64,000 bases of DNA from Bacteroidales bacterium UBA4070 (GTDB lineage: Bacteria; Bacteroidota; Bacteroidia; Bacteroidales; VadinHA17): assembly GCA_002383485.1 (NCBI GenBank), contig DFYY01000027.1, positions 29,263 through 93,262 on the forward strand. The letters are read 5' to 3'. Of this stretch, positions 1-7,316 are shown piece by piece. The notes under the pieces were generated by a model, which saw only the letters and a program-made list of their open reading frames with translations, was not told where the DNA came from and did not search any database. Numbering within the stretch: position 1 is the stretch's first letter; each line of letters begins with the position of its first letter. Both the position numbers and the translations under genes were made by a program.

Positions 1-1142
1 TAGGCAGTGTGATTGTCAAATGCACTGCCAAGCTCAGCGCCGGCATAGCACTCGGCAAGGATCATCAGAGCCCGTGCATTACTGTTGTTGAGCTGCCAGG
101 CATGCTCGGCACGGTTACGCGCCTCCTGCCTCCTCCCCTGCGCGAGATCTGCCAGGGCAATCCGGTTAAGCACCGCGGAACGCGATATCCTGCTTGTATC
201 CCTGTTATATGCTTCAGTAAAATAGGATAAAGCCCTGTCGCTGTCGTTCCGGGCTATGTTAAGCTCTGCAAGCCGGAGGGCATTCTCCACTGAGCGGTCA
301 TTGGCAAACATCTTGACCGCAACGTTGTAATAGAGATCAGAAGAACCGCAGTCCGCTTCATTGAGCATAGCTTGCACCTTACCCAGGAACAGAGCATCAC
401 GGAAGTTGCGGTCCACCTTGCCGGAATAGAGGGTCTCTATACCTGCACACGTCATAGCGCCGCTGGTACGGTAAAACGTCTCCATGTTCTGCAGGTCTTC
501 GGAATTGCTGCAGTTTACGACCCCCGACTCAATCCGGTGGTCAACCGTTCCTATGGAGGTGATGAAGGCCTGCCCCATCTCGCCGGCATCAATAATACCC
601 ATGGCATACAGGCTGGCAGCCACCGTGGCAAGTCGCACAAAATGATTGCATTCGAGCTGATCAGGATAACTTTCGGCTGCCTCGACCAGTATATTATAGC
701 AGAGCCCCAGGTAATCCGGGTCATCACCTGCCAGATCCATAAGCAGATCGGTCTTGTGAAGCTCATTTGCAGACCGGTTGCCATAATAGTGTGAACGCTG
801 AGTAAAGATCATCATGATGGAATCAATATACTCCCTGCTTCCCGTCAGGTCAAACATCTGCCTGTAGAGAATTTCTCCGTCGGTGTAGATCTCCTCTGAG
901 GCACCGGGGCAAACGTCAAGAGCCTCCCTCCAATATCCCAGGGCTGCAACGTTGTCGCCCTGCAACTGCGCTGACCTGTAAATCGAAATCATCTCAGGAC
1001 ATCTCACCGAGTCCGCAAAATCACCGGTCACAATTCCACTCCCGGCGACCTCCTGGCCGGTAACGGCCGAAGGCAAAACAATCATAAGCGCAGCAGCCAG
1101 AATCATTACTGACCGTAATCCTTTTTCAATCATCAGTGCCAT
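1..1142 (-). CDS. Secreted TPR-like protein, C-terminus cut by window edge
   Basis: The frame stays open from the ATG at 1142 to the window edge, giving 380 codons with no stop, so the gene continues to the left. The N-terminus has a basic start and a hydrophobic stretch ending in a VTGQE-like signal peptidase site, so export is likely. The mature part has repeated alpha-helical blocks with pattern residues of tetratricopeptide repeats, such as a segment with W, L, G/Y, A and P near the N-terminus and an 'ALRLAELNIARNDSDRALSYFTEAY'-like block whose key residues are L, A, Y, F and A; these suggest a protein-interaction scaffold in the periplasm or on the surface. An in-frame ATG at 1175 would add 11 residues. 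Function is not recognised; the TPR reading is inferred from pattern only. Confidence 0.7.
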   Translation of the reverse strand, partial: MALMIEKGLRSVMILAAALMIVLPSAVTGQEVAGSGIVTGDFADSVRCPEMISIYRSAQLQGDNVAALGYWREALDVCPGASEEIYTDGEILYRQMFDLTGSREYIDSIMMIFTQRSHYYGNRSANELHKTDLLMDLAGDDPDYLGLCYNILVEAAESYPDQLECNHFVRLATVAASLYAMGIIDAGEMGQAFITSIGTVDHRIESGVVNCSNSEDLQNMETFYRTSGAMTCAGIETLYSGKVDRNFRDALFLGKVQAMLNEADCGSSDLYYNVAVKMFANDRSVENALRLAELNIARNDSDRALSYFTEAYNRDTSRISRSAVLNRIALADLAQGRRQEARNRAEHAWQLNNSNARALMILAECYAGAELGSAFDNHTA

Positions 1143-1348
1143 AACTTGCAGTGCTTTAAAATCAGGATACCTCATCCTTATTATAACTCTCAGCGATTAA
1201 AATTCGTATCCTGAGACTGCCATGGAGGTGATAAATATTCGGGATGGCAGGCCGCAGCCGGAAAATAAGAAGATAAACGCCTAACTGTCAGCAATTTTTT
1301 CCGTCCAGGAGCGTTAATTATTAAGGAAAACAGGCATTATACACAATT

Positions 1349-1570
1349 ATGTTCTACAATTATCATATAATGAGCCTGCCGCATGAGAGGATGTACCTGA
1401 TGAACACAACGAAGGACGTTGTAATCAGGTCGTCTCCCGGTAAGACCAGTAAGTTCTATGCGAAAGAGAGAGGCGGAAAGGAATTTGAGCTCCACCACCT
1501 GAGTGACCTGCTGCATGAGACGCTCAAGACAGCAAAAAAGATTTCCCGTTCGCAGTATGCTCTCTTTTAG
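1349..1570 (+). CDS. Small hydrophilic hypothetical protein
   Basis: A 73-codon open frame; a shorter start at the ATG at 1400 (56 aa) has a GAGAGG Shine-Dalgarno-like stretch about nine bases upstream and may be the true start. The protein is strongly basic and hydrophilic, with no signal peptide or membrane segment. The sequence from about residue 20 on (TTKDVVIRSS, then YAKERGGKEFELHHLSDLL) looks like real protein rather than a random frame. An antisense frame of similar length (1337-1573, minus) exists but is rich in rare residue runs. It stands alone between a minus-strand gene and a plus-strand gene. No family recognised. Confidence 0.4.
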   Translation: MFYNYHIMSLPHERMYLMNTTKDVVIRSSPGKTSKFYAKERGGKEFELHHLSDLLHETLKTAKKISRSQYALF

Positions 1571-1617
1571 CAAACCGCTTTTCTGATCTTAACCGGCCGT
1601 ATAAAGGCAAAAAGAGC

Positions 1618-1625
1618 TATTTTTG
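1618..1625 (+). promoter_or_regulatory. Bacteroidota-type -7 box for the CotH gene
   Basis: TATTTTTG fits TAnnTTTG, the -7 element of Bacteroidota promoters, 61 bases before the ATG at 1687. No good TTG -33 element sits about 20 bases upstream, so this is a partial match. Confidence 0.4.
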
Positions 1626-1686
1626 GACTCCCGGGAATCCAGGGGATACAGGGTTACCCGGAAAAACCCTTTACTGATCCAGGAAG

Positions 1687-4600
1687 ATGCGCTTCACTCC
1701 ACTTGCCCGAAAATATACTGTCTCTCTTGTTCTTGCTTTCACCCTTATCGGCAGCAGCATAAACGGTCAGATTGACTTCAGCACCGGCTCCTCCTACAGG
1801 TACCTCAAAGGCTCTGCTGCCGCCAGTCTGCCTGGCGACTGGATGACACCAGACTACAATGACTCCGGCTGGAGCCAGGCCAACGCCCCTTTCCGTTACG
1901 GTGACGGCAGCGGAGGAACGGTTCTCGGTGATATGATAAACAACTACTCCACGCTTTACCTCAGGAGCAGCTTCAACGCCTTCTCCACTGACAGGATAAA
2001 AACAATCCAATTCAGGGTCAACTATGATGACGGGTTCGTGATCTGGGTCAACGGAACGAGGGTGCTCAGCAGAAACGCACCTGCGACACTCTCGAATACT
2101 GCACTTGCACCCGTAAACCATGAGTCGGGCACCTTCGAGCTTTACAGCATCGACTCCACCTGGGTGCCGCTGGTGGAAGGGACCAACCTTCTGTGCATCC
2201 AGGCATTTAATCTCACACTGAACAGTTCCGACTTCTTCTTCGATCTTGGCGTCGAAGCAGCGCTGTCACAGCCGGAGGTATCCGACACTGTCCCCATCAG
2301 TTTCAGCCACGAAGCCGGATTCTTCGATGCGCCGTTTGACCTAGCTATAACCCCGGGTGAACCCGGATACGAGCTTGTCTATACTATTGACGGCAGCAAC
2401 CCGCAGACATCATCAACGGCAATGCGCACCACCACCTCAGCAAGCCTCAGGGTTGATCCTGAGATTACTGCCGGCCGGCCGCGTACACCCGTATTCATTG
2501 TCCGGGCTTCGCTGGCCATGGCCGGCTATTCCCCGTCGAGGCCGGTGACAAAGTCGTTCATATTCATTGACAAGGTACTTTTACAGGGGTATCCGGGAGG
2601 CGACTGGCCGGCATCATCGGTAAACGATCAGCTGATAGACCTGGAGATGGATCCCGAGGTGATAAATGATTCGCGCTACAGCCCTCATATCAGGGCAAGC
2701 CTGAGGGATATACCCTCAATCTCTCTCGTTACGGACAACGCAAGCCTCTTCAGCCCCTCGGAGGGCATCTATGTAAATGCCTACATGCACGGTGAGGAGT
2801 GGGAGCGTCAGTGCTCGCTGGAGCTGATAGACACGGACAACACAGTGGAATTCAGCGTGAACGCCGGTGTACGCATCCGCGGAGGGGCTAGCCGCAAACC
2901 GTCGAACCCCAAGCATGCCTTCCGGTTATTCTTCAGGAAAGAGTACGGACCGGGCAAGCTCCGTTATCCCCTCTTTGGCGATGAAGGCGCCTCTGAGTTC
3001 GACAAGGTGGACCTCAGGACCGAACAGAACTACTCCTGGAGCATGGACGGCGACTCTCACAACACCTTTCTACGGGATGTGTTTTCACGTGACACGCAGC
3101 GCGACATGGGCCAGCCATACACCCGGAGCCGTTACTACCATCTCTATCTCAACGGCATGTACTGGGGCATCTACCAGACCGAGGAGAGGGCCGATGCTGA
3201 CTATGCTGAAACCTACTTCGGCGACAGTGAGGATGACTATGATGTCATAAAGGTCTCTGTTGAGGCCTGGCCGTACTTCAACGAGGCTACTGACGGCACG
3301 ATGGATTCATGGCAGGAGCTGTGGAACAGGTGTGTCCGCGGCTTTGCATCCAACGCAGACTATTTTGCCCTGGAAGGAAAGGACCAGAACGGCAAGCCGG
3401 TGAAGAATACCCGCGTGTATGTCAACATTGATAACCTGATTGATTACATGCTGGTGATCTTCTACACCGGCAACTTCGACGCCCCGGTCTCGGCCTTTGC
3501 CTCCAACTCAATGGCAAATAACTACTACGCTATTCAGAACAGAAAAAACAAGGGAGAGGGGTTCGTTTTCCTGGCTCATGATTCGGAGCATTCGATGTTC
3601 GTCAGCCGCTATTCGCTGAGCGATGGCATAAACGAGAACAGGGTGACAATCAATGACCCGGCGATGACGGCATCGGGAATCAGTAACTTCCAGCCGCAGT
3701 GGCTGCATCACAAGCTGGTATCCAACGCCGAATACCGGCTTCGCTTTGCGGACAGGGCCTACAAACATTTCTCTGCCGGCGGATCTCTTCATCCGGGAAA
3801 GTGCCTCAACCGGTTCCAGGCAAGGAAACAACAGGTTGACAAGGCGATAATTGCCGAGTCCGCCAGATGGGGAGATGCGAAGACATGGAACCCGAGGGAC
3901 AGAATTGACGACTGGCTGCCGGAGGTTACGGATATGGAGAACAACTTCTTCCCGGTCAGATCCGGCATTGTGGTCAGCCAACTGAAGTCCGCAGGGCTGT
4001 ATCCGTCACTTGAGCCCACCGTTGTGAAAGAATCGGGCCTGACCCTGGCAGATGAGAGGGAGATTTCCTCACCGGTAACTGTGACACTCGAGAATCCAAA
4101 CTCCAGGGGACAGATATACTATACAACTGACGGCAGTGACCCGCGGCTCCTTGGCGGCACTGTATCAGGCAAGGCCGTGGCGGCTCAGCACGGATCCGTC
4201 CTGGTGATCTCCGCGTCAACCATCTTCAGGTCACGTATCCTCGAAAACCAGGTCTGGAGCCCCATGAAGGAGGTGCGATTCATGGCGGTGAACGAGGACT
4301 ATTCATATCTCAAGGTAACGGAGGTGCATTATCACTCGGCTGACCTGATAAGGGGCAGTGACACCGTGGACGGCAAGGACCTGGAGTTCCTCGAACTGAA
4401 GAATACAGGCAGGAACGCCGTGCATATCTCCGGCCTTACAGTTGATACTGCGATATTTTACCAGGTCCCCGCCGGGGTGATGCTTCCCCCGAAGGGGTTC
4501 TATGTAATAGCCTCGAAACCAGAGGAGTTCTACGCTTATTACGGGATGAGAGCCAGCGGCAACTACAGCGGCAACCTTGCCAATTCCGGTGAGTTTGTGC

Positions 4601-5079
4601 TGTTGAATGACAAAAACATGAACAGGATCCTTTCCTTCAGCTTCTCCGATGATCCCCCATGGCCCGTTGAGGCTGACGGCAGCGGATACTCGCTCGTGTC
4701 TCAGATGGGAGACCCTACGGATGATCCGGACCTGTCATCATACTGGAGACGGTCAGCCAACACCGGGGGTTCACCGTTTGCCGATGACCCTGTCTCAACG
4801 GCCGCAGAAGAGATGCTTCAAAGGCATTGGGGTGAACTTACCGTCTACCCGAACCCGTCATCAGGAGTGATTGTGGTGAGCATCGGCGAAGAGATCAGCA
4901 GCACGGTTACACTCAGGTTCATCTCGATCACCGGGGTGATCGCCCTTGTCAGGGAGACCGGTGGCACGGAAGTGATTGACCTTGCCGAAGAAGGCCTTGC
5001 GCCAGGTGTATATACAATAACCGCAGAACACCGTGGCGTTTCATACAGGACAAGACTGGTGTATATGCCGCAGAGGTAA
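1687..5079 (+). CDS. CotH-family surface protein with lamin-tail and type IX sorting domains
   Basis: A 1130-residue exported protein. Domains in order: signal peptide (1-28); a jelly-roll-like module (about 30-185) ; a chitobiase/FN3-like module with YTIDGSNP (about 205-290); a CotH-kinase-like core (about 340-690) with RIRGGASR, LRTEQNYSWS and GIYQTEERADADY; a second chitobiase-like module with YYTTDGSDPR (about 785-870); a lamin-tail domain (about 885-1030) with LEFLELKNTG; and a type IX C-terminal domain that starts with YPNPSSG and ends in a short basic tail. CotH proteins include protein kinases of spore coats; in Bacteroidota they are large surface proteins of mostly unknown role. The DWDM-type catalytic block of active CotH kinases is only weakly matched here (HDSEHSMF), so activity is uncertain. 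Export through the type IX system is inferred from the tail. Confidence 0.85.
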   Translation: MRFTPLARKYTVSLVLAFTLIGSSINGQIDFSTGSSYRYLKGSAAASLPGDWMTPDYNDSGWSQANAPFRYGDGSGGTVLGDMINNYSTLYLRSSFNAFSTDRIKTIQFRVNYDDGFVIWVNGTRVLSRNAPATLSNTALAPVNHESGTFELYSIDSTWVPLVEGTNLLCIQAFNLTLNSSDFFFDLGVEAALSQPEVSDTVPISFSHEAGFFDAPFDLAITPGEPGYELVYTIDGSNPQTSSTAMRTTTSASLRVDPEITAGRPRTPVFIVRASLAMAGYSPSRPVTKSFIFIDKVLLQGYPGGDWPASSVNDQLIDLEMDPEVINDSRYSPHIRASLRDIPSISLVTDNASLFSPSEGIYVNAYMHGEEWERQCSLELIDTDNTVEFSVNAGVRIRGGASRKPSNPKHAFRLFFRKEYGPGKLRYPLFGDEGASEFDKVDLRTEQNYSWSMDGDSHNTFLRDVFSRDTQRDMGQPYTRSRYYHLYLNGMYWGIYQTEERADADYAETYFGDSEDDYDVIKVSVEAWPYFNEATDGTMDSWQELWNRCVRGFASNADYFALEGKDQNGKPVKNTRVYVNIDNLIDYMLVIFYTGNFDAPVSAFASNSMANNYYAIQNRKNKGEGFVFLAHDSEHSMFVSRYSLSDGINENRVTINDPAMTASGISNFQPQWLHHKLVSNAEYRLRFADRAYKHFSAGGSLHPGKCLNRFQARKQQVDKAIIAESARWGDAKTWNPRDRIDDWLPEVTDMENNFFPVRSGIVVSQLKSAGLYPSLEPTVVKESGLTLADEREISSPVTVTLENPNSRGQIYYTTDGSDPRLLGGTVSGKAVAAQHGSVLVISASTIFRSRILENQVWSPMKEVRFMAVNEDYSYLKVTEVHYHSADLIRGSDTVDGKDLEFLELKNTGRNAVHISGLTVDTAIFYQVPAGVMLPPKGFYVIASKPEEFYAYYGMRASGNYSGNLANSGEFVLLNDKNMNRILSFSFSDDPPWPVEADGSGYSLVSQMGDPTDDPDLSSYWRRSANTGGSPFADDPVSTAAEEMLQRHWGELTVYPNPSSGVIVVSIGEEISSTVTLRFISITGVIALVRETGGTEVIDLAEEGLAPGVYTITAEHRGVSYRTRLVYMPQR

Positions 5080-5122
5080 CCTTATGGCATACAGATTGCA
5101 GATGGAGGGTAATGTAAACACT

Positions 5123-5130
5123 TATATTTG
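5123..5130 (+). promoter_or_regulatory. Possible -7 box upstream of the small lipoprotein
   Basis: TATATTTG matches TAnnTTTG, 30 bases before the ATG at 5161. The nearest TTG (5096-5098) is 24 bases upstream, slightly too far for a standard -33 element. Confidence 0.3.
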
Positions 5131-5160
5131 AATTTGTATTTTGCCGGGCAGAATGTCAGC

Positions 5161-5364
5161 ATGAAAAAGAAAACATCGAAAATCGGTTTGCGCGCAGCGG
5201 GGCTCCTGCTACTGCTTTATATGCTGAGCTTCAACTCGTGTGACAAGGTTAGTATCTGCTGGTACTGTGAGAATCCCCACAACACAAGTGAATGGCAGCA
5301 GGTCTGCAACTCCATGACCAAGATCAAACTGGAGTCATACGGTTACGTCTGTACCCCGTTCTGA
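5161..5364 (+). CDS. Very small Cys-rich lipoprotein
   Basis: A 67-residue protein with a basic start (MKKKTSK), a leucine-rich hydrophobic core and a lipobox-like FNSC; Cys27 would be the lipidated residue, leaving a mature chain of about 41 residues. The mature part has four more cysteines (33, 36, 49 and 64), with a C-W-Y-C pair, which suggests disulfides or a metal site. The start at 5161 is chosen because it begins the signal peptide; an upstream in-frame start at 5128 would put 11 extra residues before it. It lies 58 bases before porT in the same direction. Family not recognised. Confidence 0.6.
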   Translation: MKKKTSKIGLRAAGLLLLLYMLSFNSCDKVSICWYCENPHNTSEWQQVCNSMTKIKLESYGYVCTPF

Positions 5365-5422
5365 TCATAATTCGTATCTTGTACTCCCGTTATTCAATTT
5401 GCCTCAGGCAGTGAAAAGGAGC

Positions 5423-6130
5423 ATGAAACATATCGTACTTGCAGCAGTGGTGTTACTGTGCGGGCTGAGTCTCGCGGGACAGAGAGAGGTGCCGGTTAAC
5501 GGCCCCTGGGAAGATGAGAAGTTCTTCAACGCAGGGTACAGCCTCGGGTTTAATACCATGAGCTTCAGAATCAATCCTTCGGATCAGTTCACGGCCATAG
5601 ACTCACTTTCTCCCTCCGGCGTCAGCGTCTTCCCGGGCATCAATATCCACCTTGCTCTGAATTTCAGGATAAACCAGTTCTTCGATATAAGACTGCTGCC
5701 AGGCATCTCCTTCGGCCAGCGAAACTTAAATTTCTCATCCACCAGCCTGGTTGATACGGTCTTTTCTCCCCAAAAGATAGAATCCAGTTTCATCGAAGTG
5801 CCGTTACTAGTCAGGTACGGCTGGAGGATGCAGAACATCAAACCCTACATAATAGGCGGAGTCAACTACAGGTACGACTTCTACGCTCAGGACAGGTACA
5901 GGATTGAAAGGCCTGTCTATCTGAGGTTGAACAAACCGGATATTTACTATGAGGCAGGCGCCGGGGTAGGCTTTTATCTGAAGAGCATCAGGCTCTCCCT
6001 GGAGATCAAAATGTCAAACGGCATACAGGATGTGCTGGCGCATGACTCCCACCCTGAGTACCCGGAATACACCAACTCGATAGCCTCACTGAAGTCGCGC
6101 ATGTGGGTTTTCTCCCTGCATTTCGAATAA
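5423..6130 (+). CDS. porT: PorT-type outer membrane beta-barrel protein of type IX secretion
   Basis: A 235-residue exported protein: signal peptide MKHIVLAAVVLLCGLSLAGQ, then an eight-stranded beta-barrel pattern with alternating hydrophobic residues and ending in a terminal aromatic (VFSLHFE). It matches the PorT family in length, in an early FNTMSFRI segment, in FIEVPLLVRYG and in the GGVNYRYD region. PorT is needed for export through the type IX system and for gliding in Bacteroidota; it sits in the outer membrane. The start at ATG 5423 follows an AAAAGGA ribosome-binding site. Several type IX substrates are encoded nearby (1687, 7317 and 46978), consistent with this role. An unrelated OmpA-type barrel is the main alternative. 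Confidence 0.78.
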   Translation: MKHIVLAAVVLLCGLSLAGQREVPVNGPWEDEKFFNAGYSLGFNTMSFRINPSDQFTAIDSLSPSGVSVFPGINIHLALNFRINQFFDIRLLPGISFGQRNLNFSSTSLVDTVFSPQKIESSFIEVPLLVRYGWRMQNIKPYIIGGVNYRYDFYAQDRYRIERPVYLRLNKPDIYYEAGAGVGFYLKSIRLSLEIKMSNGIQDVLAHDSHPEYPEYTNSIASLKSRMWVFSLHFE

Positions 6131-6371
6131 CCTTTAATGCCTGTTTCCGGCCCTTCGCGGCAGGACATATTACTGACATTGCGGCAGTTGATACTGAGGC
6201 AGCGGTGTAATCTAAGAACTCAGCCCATTTGTCCTATGATCCCCCAGGTTGGTCAAAATTATACTGCATTTCATGCTTCCGGAGCTCATTTTATGAGGTT
6301 AATTCACGAAATTTGGGCAGGCGAGGGAAAAATACGGGCTGTTGCAGCCACCTGCCAAACTGACCATATCA

Positions 6372-7022
6372 ATGAGATACAACTACAAAAACCTCTTTGC
6401 GTCGCAGCATGAAAAATTTACGGCGATATTGGGTCAGGACTATTTCTCATCGCTCCTGGTTGAAGACGATCTTTCGGATTCAGCCATCATTGTAACAGAC
6501 AAGAGGGTATACCAGGTAGGTAAACTCTATGAAGCGCGGCAGCGCAGTCGCATCGGAAGCCACAGGGCCGGCAGGGGTAAGAAGATAGTCAGTCTGATGG
6601 ACATAACCGGGACCAGCAGCAAGGAGGTTTCAAGACCTGTTCCCGGATCTGCGCTGATTGCATTCGGCGTCCTGTCTGCCACGCTCGGTCTTCTCTCTGA
6701 CGTCAGGCAGTCTACTTATATAATGCTTGGAATTGCTTTGATTTCAATTGCCGCCGGGGTCTGGCTCATCCTGAAGCTCAGGAAAAGATATCTCGTGATT
6801 GAATACGCCGGAGGGAGCATGGCACAACCGGTAAAGTTCATCACTGATTCCGAACTCAACCTTTTCCAGGGCATAATCTCTGACGAGAAGGAGAAACTGA
6901 TCTCAGGCGCTGCAGACAGCAAGGAATGCCCAAACTGCGGGGAAAAGATACAGCTCAGCGCAAAGATATGCCGCTACTGCGGCGAGGAGCAAAAGGATCT
7001 CTCCACCGAAGAATCAAGATAA
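6372..7022 (+). CDS. Membrane protein with C-terminal zinc ribbon
   Basis: A 216-residue protein. Residues 1-80 form a soluble PH-like/DUF region with ITDKRVYQVG, typical of small membrane-associated sensor or shaping proteins. Two membrane segments follow (about 90-108 and 112-132). The C-terminus has a zinc ribbon: CPNCG and CRYCG, two CxxC pairs separated by about 13 residues. No enzyme motif is seen. The start at ATG 6372 is chosen over an upstream TTG at 6342. It stands alone, with a 241-base gap before it in which no gene is supported. Role unknown; regulatory or membrane-stress roles are guesses. Confidence 0.7.
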   Translation: MRYNYKNLFASQHEKFTAILGQDYFSSLLVEDDLSDSAIIVTDKRVYQVGKLYEARQRSRIGSHRAGRGKKIVSLMDITGTSSKEVSRPVPGSALIAFGVLSATLGLLSDVRQSTYIMLGIALISIAAGVWLILKLRKRYLVIEYAGGSMAQPVKFITDSELNLFQGIISDEKEKLISGAADSKECPNCGEKIQLSAKICRYCGEEQKDLSTEESR

Positions 7023-7045
7023 AATTTTTCTGATCAGATATTGAC

Positions 7046-7066
7046 GGTAAAATGGGCCATTTTACC
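7046..7066. terminator. Perfect 10-bp inverted repeat after the zinc-ribbon gene
   Basis: GGTAAAATGG at 7046-7055 is followed by one base and then CCATTTTACC at 7057-7066, 24 bases after the stop at 7022. A real hairpin would use about 8 bp with a 5-base loop. A loose T-rich tract follows at about 7078, so a weak terminator is possible; a protein-binding site is the alternative. The rest of 7023-7316 holds no gene that can be supported. Confidence 0.35.
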
Positions 7067-7232
7067 CGGCAGCAGAACTTTTATCCTTTTTAGCGGTTAA
7101 TTTATCAACTGAATGCCGGAGTTCGTCAAATCGGAGTTAATCCCTGTCAGTATGGTGAAAGCTCACGAGATGCCGAATAATGGGTGCCAGATGCAAGAAT
7201 TACTAAAAAGTGCGAATATCGGTCAATCAAAT

Positions 7233-7240
7233 TATCTTTG
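7233..7240 (+). promoter_or_regulatory. Bacteroidota-type -7 box for the GEVED protein
   Basis: TATCTTTG fits TAnnTTTG and lies 76 bases before the start codon at 7317. The -33 element is not clear. Confidence 0.45.
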
Positions 7241-7316
7241 CATATAGCTGGTATCGTCTCTAACTTGTAACTTTTTAGGACCGGCAACCAGCACCTGTTC
7301 TGACAAATAAATATGA

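Noticed and set aside
6137..6412. Short plus-strand frame between porT and the zinc-ribbon gene
   Set aside because: It overlaps the start of the zinc-ribbon gene in another frame and has no family pattern or good ribosome-binding site.
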